Source of the DNA: Ciona intestinalis
Lineage: Eukaryota; Chordata; Ascidiacea; Phlebobranchia; Cionidae
NCBI RefSeq assembly: GCF_000224145.3
Contig: NC_020175.2
Coordinates: 2,862,690-2,926,689, forward strand
Length of the DNA: 64,000 nt
Direction: 5' to 3'
Position 1 is the first letter of the stretch. The number at the start of each line of letters is the position of its first letter. Positions 45,036 through 55,500 of this stretch are shown here, piece after piece. The notes beneath the pieces were generated by a model that was not told the origin of the DNA, searched no databases, and saw nothing but the letters and a program-made list of their open reading frames with translations. Both the position numbers and the translations under genes were made by a program.

Positions 45036-45235
45036 TAGTAGGGTGGGAAAAGATGTGACACCTTTAGCACTTAATATTCAAATATCGAGATTGCTTTGGA
45101 GTTTTAAACAATTAACAACGGTCTATGAAAGTCGTGAGGATACAGTTTTATAATTCTTTGAATGTTCTTTGTTTACAACCAAATGAGTCGAAAAATAGAA
45201 TGAAAAGCTGTCCCATCCCCCCCCCATCCTACTAT
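45036..45235 (+). mobile_element. MITE copy
   Basis: TAGTAGGGTGGGAAAAGATG to CCCCCCCCATCCTACTA. Confidence 0.85.
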
Positions 45236-45691
45236 ATATAACTAGTTGTATATATACATATATATTTATTTATTCATTCATTGCAATAAACCTAATGGAC
45301 ACGTTTATTTGCCAACTTAGTTTACAACCGGTCATCTCTTCTTTGTAGTATATCGGCCAAAAAGGAAACTGCTGCAAGACGTAAACAGTTACACCAAACA
45401 CGCTTAACCGCCACCGCAGCATTCTTATGACGTTTTGAGGTTATACATTATTAAAGATTTAAATATGTAGCGGTCATGTTTCAGACATACCACCGCCAAA
45501 AAGTTGTATGTATGAATAATTTTTTAAATTACCTAGTCCAAATAGGCAGCTGGTATTCGCTGCGGATCTGGATAAGATCCGTGTAATTTGACAGTAGAAG
45601 CAAAATTAGATTTTAGTTAAAGAAAGTATCAGTTAAACATGACCTCAGAAAAGCCGACATTAAACGGTTTTGTATTTATTTATGAATCATA

Positions 45692-45869
45692 TAGTAGGGT
45701 AGGGGAAGATGGGGCACCTTTTCATTCTATTTTTCATCCCATTTTGTGGTAAACAAATTATAAAACCGTATTCTCACAACTCCCATACACCATTGTTAAT
45801 TGTTTAAAACACGATCAGTATATTTTGATATTATGTGCTTAAAGTGTCCCATCATCCCCCAACCCACTA
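45692..45869 (-). mobile_element. MITE copy
   Basis: TAGTAGGGTAGGGGAAGATG to ATCCCCCAACCCACTA. Confidence 0.85.
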
Positions 45870-46547
45870 TATATAAGTCATAGTCATAGTTACGCACGCT
45901 TGTGACGGCGTGTTGTTTTCGTACAGGAAAAGTTGTGACGCGCAAGTGTTTAATGTGTAACAGCTTATATGTGTATCTATTGTCATTTTTATTCTCTTCC
46001 TAATAAGGGAAGTTTCATTTTACGCGTAAGCATATTGACGCATGCACGCCGCCAACTCTATTTTAATAAACATTCCCCCGACCCCATGCCTGTATGACCA
46101 GCTTTGTTATTTCGTTTCCAGCTAAGTCTCAAAACGTGATGGGACACTTGCGTACGGGCCGATATTTTTAGTCGCGGCTGCTGTCGAATTATCTTAGAAA
46201 TTAAATTTGTTGTCAAATTAATTTCAAGGCAGATCGCGGCAACCAACGTGTAATGGAAGCGTAATTGAATTATTACATAGTTGTTTTTTTTGTTCCGTAC
46301 AGGCCCGACAAGTTAAATAATTTATTGCAGATCGCTTACAGGAACAAAAACGGTATTTTTTCTGAGTCAGTTGTACGCAGCAGTTGGCGCGTGTGTAGGC
46401 GGAAGTGGTGCTTTGCAATACATTAAACCTTTTTTGTCATATTTTTTTTTAAAACTTGTACTTAAGCGAAGTGCAAAACGTTGGAGCGAATGTGTGGCAA
46501 GTTTTATTTATGCGAACTTCGTAGATACGTATACAGAATATAAGGCG

Positions 46548-49500
46548 ATGCTAGAACTAGTATTGATATATGTAAGTTTTGTTGTTCTGGGTCATTGCAA
46601 CGTCCAACGTAAGTAACCTACACATATTTTATGTTTAATGTGGTGGGGGAAGATGGGAAATTTTTATTCTATTTTCTCGTCCCATTTCGTAAGAAACAAA
46701 GATCATTAAAAGAATTATAAATGCATTTCCTCACGACTTCCATAAACAGTTGTGAATTGTTTAAAACACGATCAGGATATTTGAATATTATAAGTGCCTA
46801 AGGTGTCCTTCCATGCCCTACTGTATCCTCCACCCTACTATATATTGTCGGGTGGTGGGAGATGGGGCACCTTTATCACATTATGTCCAAATATCCTGAT
46901 CGTGTTTTAAAGTTCAAACAATTAACAACAGTCTATGGTAATCCTAAAGATAATTTTTAAACCCACCGGGCAATCATTTTGATCAGCCGACGTCTCCCGC
47001 TTTTAGTTGATTCCCCGGGCATGTAAAACGTCGTTCTCACACCTCGTTGCAACTGTACAAGGCAGTTTGGATGAAGCAGCGACAAAGCTACAAGCACTCT
47101 TTGGATGAGCTCAGTGCAGGATTATATTTGTTTCTTCTACAAGAGTTGAAGTTAAGTACTATTGCTACGGTTTAGTATTACTTAATTATATACTATTTTA
47201 ATATACTTACACTAGAATAGGACTATATAGTATTATATAATTATATGTAAACCTATTATAATCAATTTAGTATTGTGCCCTGCGATTGACATTCTTGTTT
47301 TACCTTTACTATATTTTATTTGTTTAATATTTAACAAAATTATTTGAGAAATTTCGCTACGGTTCTTGTTTTTGTCAGAAAAGTCACTCGCGACTTGGCA
47401 TTGGTTTACAATTACATAATCGGTGCGTTACGTCACAATGCGTTTTATGACATCCGCTTCGCCATCGCTCGCGAATATTACGTCAGAGTCAGGTTCACGC
47501 CCGAGAGCACACGTGTGCGACGTCACATTTCGGTTTCTTCTGTACGCTTTTTTTTCGCCACGTTTTTTTTTCATGGGGCCCCATGCGCGCTTTGCGTCGT
47601 CGCAAGGCACATTACTTATACTTTCTTATTACTTTTAATCTAAAATATATTTCGTGATGTTAGCACGAAATGAAGAATGAAGATCAAAGATTTGGTAAAG
47701 TATGAATCACAATAGGCATTGTTACGTACACCCCCTGTTTTCTAGATGACATCAGCAATGNNNNNNNNNNNNNNNNNNNNNNNNNNNNNNNNNNNNNNNN
47801 NNNNNNNNNNNNNNNNNNNNNNNNNNNNNNNNNNNNNNNNNNNNNNNNNNNNNNNNNNNNNNNNNNNNNNNNNNNNNNNNNNNNNNNNNNNNNNNNNNNN
47901 NNNNNNNNNNNNNNNNNNNNNNNNNNNNNNNNNNNNNNNNNNNNNNNNNNNNNNNNNNNNNNNNNNNNNNNNNNNNNNNNNNNNNNNNNNNNNNNNNNNN
48001 NNNNNNNNNNNNNNNNNNNNNNNNNNNNNNNNNNNNNNNNNNNNNNNNNNNNNNNNNNNNNNNNNNNNNNNNNNNNNNNNNNNNNNNNNNNNNNNNNNNN
48101 NNNNNNNNNNNNNNNNNNNNNNNNNNNNNNNNNNNNNNNNNNNNNNNNNNNNNNNNNNNNNNNNNNNNNNNNNNNNNNNNNNNNNNNNNNNNNNNNNNNN
48201 NNNNNNNNNNNNNNNNNNNNNNNNNNNNNNNNNNNNNNNNNNNNNNNNNNNNNNNNNNNNGTATGTTCTTAAGATTTTTCTTTTTTTTACCAACACTTGT
48301 TGGTACAATGTTCTTAGGATTTTTTACCTGCTACCATTGAGATTATTTGTCCTTTTGAAAGACACTTTATAGAAACGGTTTGTCACTATTCAGTTTTTAT
48401 CCTAAATTGTCAGTCATAAAATACAAAAAAATCACCTACATAGTTGCACAACTAATAACTGCCTAGGTGTATGAAACAGAACACCTGTATTGTAACTTTA
48501 TAAGTTAGCCCAAAGCTGTATTACAGTGCCATGCAAAAAAAATATTATTTTCATTATATACTGTGAGCAAAACTTGATCTGGGTTGCAATAGTTATTTTG
48601 AACTGCTTTCTATTATTTCAGGTCATTGCAACAAAGAAAAGGTAGGAAACCTAACTTTTCCAACAACTGCTATTACACATGTTGCCCTCTCGGAAGAAAA
48701 ATGCAACACAACTGGTAAGTAGTAAAAGTAGTGTCTGTTTTAATCAATTAAAAAAAAACTAAAGAAAAATTGGAAAAATATAGGAAAAAAATCGTAAGGA
48801 AAATGATTACTGCTGTTTTAGGTTGAAAGGCAATAAAAACATAGTTTTAGTCTTTTGTGTTTGAACAATTAGTATTACCCTTTTCGTTGGTAATAAAATT
48901 AAACGATAAAATGCACACATTTTTATAAATATGGCTTAGTGTTAGTTTTCACACTGTGACAAAAGGATAATAGGTTCAATGCTTATTGCTGCTACCATTG
49001 TAAGTATATCAGTCCTTAAGCAATAAGCATTAAAGCTAAAACGAAAATTAAACAATAAAATACACCCATTTTTTTTAACATTCCTATATAAATTAAAGGC
49101 TTATCCCGCGGTTCAGCCATTTGCAAGCATAATGAACAGGTCGAGGCTTACTTTGATAAATCATCAATTTTCTATGTACCATGTCAATTTTCTATCAATT
49201 CTTTGGTTGAACAGGTTATATCTTTGGTGAGTATAATAATTCTAAGTTTGCAATGTGTATAATCTGGAAAGATGTCCATTTTGTTCCTATTAAAGCCCTT
49301 GTTACTAATCTTAGGAAAACAGGCTTTATTTAACATCTGGTGAGGTCCAAATGGTAGCAGTCCTAGCTGTTGAGTTCTAAGTCAACTCCTGTTTCATAAT
49401 AATAGAATAAAGATGGTAAAAATTGGGGGTGCATAGGCAAAAATAATTTCTTACGAACTTTCTCTTAAGGAAATTGTATTGAAAAATTAGTAGTGACAAC

Positions 49501-52500
49501 CATGGCATGTGTTATAGTTGTCTCTTGTTTTTTTTGACAGTACAACACTACAGAACAGGACTATAAATTATACTTAACACTTTAAATTGTCTGCATCTAT
49601 AGCTTAGTCTTAGAGTGTCATATCGTAACAAATGGATACTAGGTTGAATGCTTATTGCTGCTACCATGTACGCATATATGTCTTGTGCAAGGCAAATTGT
49701 GATTTCTCAAAACTAGTGGTCACCGGTGTATTTTCTAAAACAGCATCAAAGCATACAACAATAAAAATCAATCTATAAAATTAAATATTTGGTAACTGTA
49801 AACAGGGATGTATAAACTATAGATACAAGTTGTATAAACTATACCTCCATCTTATAACGACTGTTGCAGATTTGTTCAATTAATTTTCAATTGTTTTTCA
49901 TGGTCCAGGGTGAAAACATTACTGATGAAAGTATTGTCAATGGGGTAAACCAACTGGAAGTTATTGCATCAGGACCTGACCTGATTTCTGGTGATACTAA
50001 AGAAAAGTTTGTGGAGTTTTTTAAAACTATCAGTGACCTTGCTGCTGAAGGGAAAGCTAAGGTAACTGTTTATTTTTTTCGTGTTTCAATAATAACTTTT
50101 AAATTTTTTATTTTTCTTATTTTTTTAAAATTGTTTTTAAAATGGATTTTGGGTTTTTAGAGTAGAGTGATTTTTTAGTCTTTTTATGTTAAGTGTTTAG
50201 AACGTTCTGCTGTCTTTGTTTACAACAGACCTGTGTGATATATGATCTAGGTTTAACATTTGCCTGCATATTCATCATGTACGTATGTTGTATTTATATG
50301 TTATGACTAGTTTGAGCATTTAATAATGATCATCTGATGCACACAGATCCCTTAATCATTCACTTCCTTGTTTGTGAAGTTTCTGTATCTATAATAAACA
50401 CAATAATCATCACTTACTAAGTAACTGATTTAAAATCGATTGAAGAAATACATTCATTTCTTGGACATCGACTATTTATGTGAAAAACACTTTTTGTTTT
50501 CACAATGGCATTTTTTTTATTTTACCTTTTCCACATAATGTACTTTTTTTTGTTTTTTGAACCACTAAAAATATATATAGTTGTTTTTTATACCAAAAAT
50601 AGTTTGTGTTTTCATACCAACATATTGGATGTTTTAATACCGAAAGATAGTCGCCAAAAAATTGTTTTTTTCTTATTCCCACTTTGTTGGTGCCAGTACC
50701 TTTATATTGAAAGCAGTTTTTTTTCATTTTTTGGAACATGTTCGTGTACTGTTTAAATAGAAAAAGCAACTGTTTTTTTTTCGACGATAGGACGCAGACA
50801 CGCTGAATTTAATACTAAAGATTAAATGATCATTTTCAGATAACTTCAAACACGCTTATCACTGTACTCTCAATTTCTGCAAAAATCTCAAAACCTCATG
50901 CCAGTGGCCACTTATCTACACCTGAGGAGAATAAAGAAAAACAAGATATAGTCAAATCCATTTCCACACTTGCAGAAAATGTTATTTTGTCCAAGAATGA
51001 AGTATTGGAAGTAGAAAATGACCTCTTTACAGTAAAAGTAAGAAAAAGTTTATGTTTTTCATTTTTTTTCCATGTTTTGTATTATTTCCAGTTTAGGTGG
51101 ACTAATAACTGTTAAGTACCTTGCCAAAGGTCACATGCCCAAACTGGTAGCTGGTATTAAATCCAGTTTTCTTTAGTTATGACCCACACATTCACTCCAC
51201 TACATAAAATTTACGCCCTTTTCAGATATTATCCGTTTACCCCGTAGGTTTTATGTTTCAATAGTCTTTGGTAAGTTGTAATACAGCAGTGAAAACAGAT
51301 TGTTCTTTTTATGGATACTTGAAAAAATGTCAAAATAATGTAATTAATATTTAAGACTGTATGGTTTTGAAGCAGCACTAATACAAAAAAAAGAATTTTA
51401 CAAGTTAAACAAAAGTAGAAATATCAGCATGACCCAAAAGGTAATTATTTACAGAGGTAAAAACGCTGGACACATAAAGCAATTTTCAAAGTTTTAGTAT
51501 AAATTTGGGTAACTTTCCATCTCTCAAATGGTGAGCCACATCATAGGAGCTCTGCTGTACGAAATAGAATCATGCTTAAGTAAACTTCTTTTTTATATAG
51601 ATTTTCGACCATGAAGGCAGTAGCTCAGTCAGCTACTCACCAGTAGTTAAGGGTGTGAATGGAAACAACAGTCAACCTGCTAAAATATCAATCCCAAACG
51701 AGGCGCTGGTCCAGACCTTATCAAAAGGACTGGCAAGGAAAAAACGTAGCACCGAAAATGCTACGTTTCGTTTATCCCTTGCGATGTACAATGATGCATC
51801 GCTCTTTCCTACAAATGACAATGTATCAAATGTATGTATAGTCAGCAGTTTCAGTTGTAAAAAACAATTGTTGTACAGTTCCTGGTAACATACTTTGGAA
51901 ATGTTTTTTCTTGAGATTTTTAGGATCTGCTTTTCTAAAATTTAGTAACTGTATAATATACATAAGATTGGGTTTTTATGTAACATCTTGCTTAAATGTC
52001 CCATGTATGAGCCACAGGTTTTACACGATTTAAAAACTATTTGTGGTTTATAAAAGAAATTATACTTTAATTTTATGCCAGAAAGCAGTTCATGAAACAC
52101 TATACCTTGTACCAACAGAAACAGATTTGTTTTGATTTATCCAAAGTTTTACTTTTTTTCTTGATAGTGAATGAATAAATGTAACTTACTTTATCCTCGC
52201 GTGGCCGGAAAACGACAGTCGTTTTAACACGGGTTTAACACCTCGTGCCAGCTTACAAGTTACCATGTATGTTACTTTGTGGGTAATTATTTATTTGGGA
52301 TTTTTTTTATTTTTTTATATATTGCTGTTAGTTTGGACAACCCATTAGTGACCACTGAGTTGGAGCAATCGTCGTTAAGTGTCTTGCCCAAGGACACATA
52401 CGCCCACAATGGTAGCAGCGACGAGCCTTGAACCCATTNNNNNNNNNNNNNNNNNNNNNNNNNNNNNNNNNNNNNNNNNNNNNNNNNNAATTGTGTCTAT

Positions 52501-55500
52501 TTTTTGAAATGTGAATGTTTCAAAAAAAGTGGTAACATTTTTTTAACTGTTTTTTTAAGGTAATTTCTGCTGGTGTTGGGGTAAATGCAAGAATAAAGGA
52601 TTTGGCCGAACCAGTTGAAGTTCTGTATCTAAACATTGGTGCAAAACATGGAGAATCCATCACTGCTACTATAAAAGTAAGATTTCTATGACTGTTATGT
52701 TGTTTTTGTGTGATAGCGTTTAATAATTAGTTGTAGTTCTGACTGAATGCCTTACCTAATTCATGCTTGGTATTTCAAAATTTATGTGTATGCCATACAG
52801 ATATATACAACAAAATAATGTAAAAGTGCTTACTGTGTTTTATAACCCTGAAGGGGACAATATCCTTTTTCTGTTATTTCTGCCACCAGGCAAAATGTAT
52901 AGTGGGGTGAGGAAAGATTGGACATTTATATTCAAATAACTTGTTTGTGTTTTTAACAATTATCAACGGTCTACGGGAGTCGTGAGGATACGGTTTTATA
53001 ATTCTTTAAATGTTCTTTGTTTGCTGCCAATTGGGAATAAAAATAGAATAAAAAGGTGTCCCACCTTTCCCCACCCTACTATATAAAAACGAATCATCTG
53101 ATATCAAAAAACGTAGTGTACTTCCAACGTTATGTCTGTCATCCTGCAGCACTTTATCAGGAAAATATTTTTTTACAATAAATTACATAGAAAACTTTTG
53201 TCTCACATTTAGACGAAAACGTCTGTGGTTTGTAAGTACTGGGATTTCACTACTTCGAAATGGGCAGACGATGGATGCTGTTTGAATGAGACGGCTAATC
53301 CAACCCAGTGTCTATGCAACCATCTCACCAACTTTGCACTGCTTGTGGTAAGAAGTTTTTAATTTATTTGTATCCTACAGATTAAAGTCCCGCACTATGG
53401 CAAGTGGTTAGCGCACCTGCCTGTAACCAGAGGTATNNNNNNNNNNNNNNNNNNNNNNNNNNNNNNNNNNNNNNNNNNNNNNNNNNCACATGAGGATAAA
53501 TGAGTAACATTACATTACATTAAATGCACCAGGTCTGAAGAACTTTAAACTTTAAATACTTTAGAATATTACTACAATGCTTTTTGTGGTTGAGTGTTAT
53601 GTACATGATAGCAGGCTGTGACAGAATACCAATAATTCCAATGTCCGGCGTAACTGCCGGCAGACATGATTATCATTACCGAATGCCTATTACTGAATTC
53701 ATAAATCAAGGGGGCAAATAGTTGAAAAACGACTGGCTGTCGCCTAAATTGCGCGCTGTGAGGTGCCCAAATTAATAAAGAAACACTCGCTTTTTCTCTC
53801 TAAATAGTGAACGCGTCTGCTCCCAATCGTCGATAAAGAAATACTTGTGTCTGTTAACGGTTCTAAAATGCGCCTATTTACGGCCCTGTATAAATACAGT
53901 ATAGGTTCTTTAAGGTCACGCCTGCATTGATCAGTTTGAACCTCAGCTTTACATAAGCTTGATTGGTTTATTTAGCGGCAATAACTGTCTTATAGGTTGT
54001 CTAAATTTGAAACTATACAGAAAAACAGAAAAAAAATATATTCATATTTTGATTTTTTTTTTATTTTTTTAGACAAGTGTACAAGGACCAACCGACGTAG
54101 TTCTGAGCGTCATCAGTGATGTAGGATGCATTCTATCCATCATTGGTCTTTTTGTTACAATCCTAGTCCATGCACTTCACAGGTATTTAAAAACACTTTG
54201 GAATGTTTTGATAATTTAAATTCCATTTTTAAGCGGTGAAATAGATTTTTTTTACTGCAAATATGGTTTAATAGTATATAATACTACTTTAATAGTGGTT
54301 TATTAGTGTATACTGTAGTTAAGTAGTGTATATTACTAAAAAGCAAAAATCTGAAATATATATTAAAAAGTGTATGCTACTAAAAAGCATATTTGTGTAC
54401 ATTTTTGCTGCCTTTAATAGTGGTTTATTATTGTATACTGTTTTTTATTACTGTATACTACTAAAAATCAAAAATGTTTAATAATATATATACTAAAATT
54501 TGTTAACTGCGCAAAAAAAGGCAAAAATACATGTAATAAATTAAACGTACATAATATCTTGAAAAATAGTATGGCTAGGATTAAAATGGAAAAAATTATT
54601 TTTTTAGGGAATCAATGAAAAAACGTCCAGCCAAGATTCTACTGAACATCTGCAGTAACTTGCTTATTGCTTACTTCATATTTGTGGTGGGCGTGTCGCA
54701 AACATCAAATCGAACCGGGTGCAAAGTAGTTGCTGTGTTGCTGCATTACTTCTTTCTAACCACGTGGTGCTGGATGTCTGTATACAGCTATGACATGTAC
54801 ATGTCACTTGTTAAGGTTGGAATAACGCTACTTAAATAAAGCTAGTATTTACATTTCAGATTTTAACCTTTTCTTTATTGTCCAGTTTACTCTGGTTAAG
54901 TTACAAGAGCTTTTTGTAGAGTAGGGTGGGGGAAGATGGGACAACTTTTCGTTTAATTTTCTCGTCCGATTTGGTAGAAAACAAAGAATAATCAAAGAAT
55001 TATAAAACGTATCCTCACGACTCTCATATACCGTTGTTAATTATGTAAAACACGATCAGAATATTTGGATATTATGTGCTAAATGTGTCCCATCTTGCTC
55101 CACAGTACTATATGTTTTAAACATGGTAATAGTAAAGTTTAGGCCATTAAACCAAAATCAAGCAATAAATTTGAAAAAAAATTGCCCCTGTATCTATACA
55201 CAGCTTATACATTAGCATTAATTGCAACATGATTTCTTGTTTTTCAGGTGTTTCGAGGAAGTGAGAGTAAATTGCTTCAGAGAATGGCAGCCTTTGCTTA
55301 CATTACACCTGCAGCCATTGTTATTATTACTGCAGGGGTTGCCATGGGTTACGTGGATCAAAAACAAAAAAGTACATTATGTGGAAAAGGTATAACAACA
55401 AATACGGCCATTTTGAATAAAAGTGTTTTTCAATATAAGTTATTATATTTTTTACATATCAAATGATTGTATTTTAAACTTTAGTTTATATAATTTTATG

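Larger units (their letters stand above)
44482..46547. other. intergenic with three MITEs
   Basis: Besides MITEs at 44576-44687, 45036-45235 and 45692-45869, the stretch 45350-45420 looks like a terminal exon in one plus-strand frame (see rejected items). 46371-46547 is probable 5' leader of the adhesion GPCR gene. Confidence 0.4.

Noticed and set aside
45350-45422. Terminal-exon-like frame after CTTCTTTGTAG (reads KKETAARRKQLHQ)
   Set aside because: No partner exon found; TMEM86 already ends at 44481. May be real but unsupported.
46371-46616. 81-codon plus-strand frame
   Set aside because: Has no ATG at its start; only the ATG at 46548 with a signal peptide is convincing.
47742-48372. Long frames spanning the N run
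   Set aside because: They exist only because N has no stop codons.
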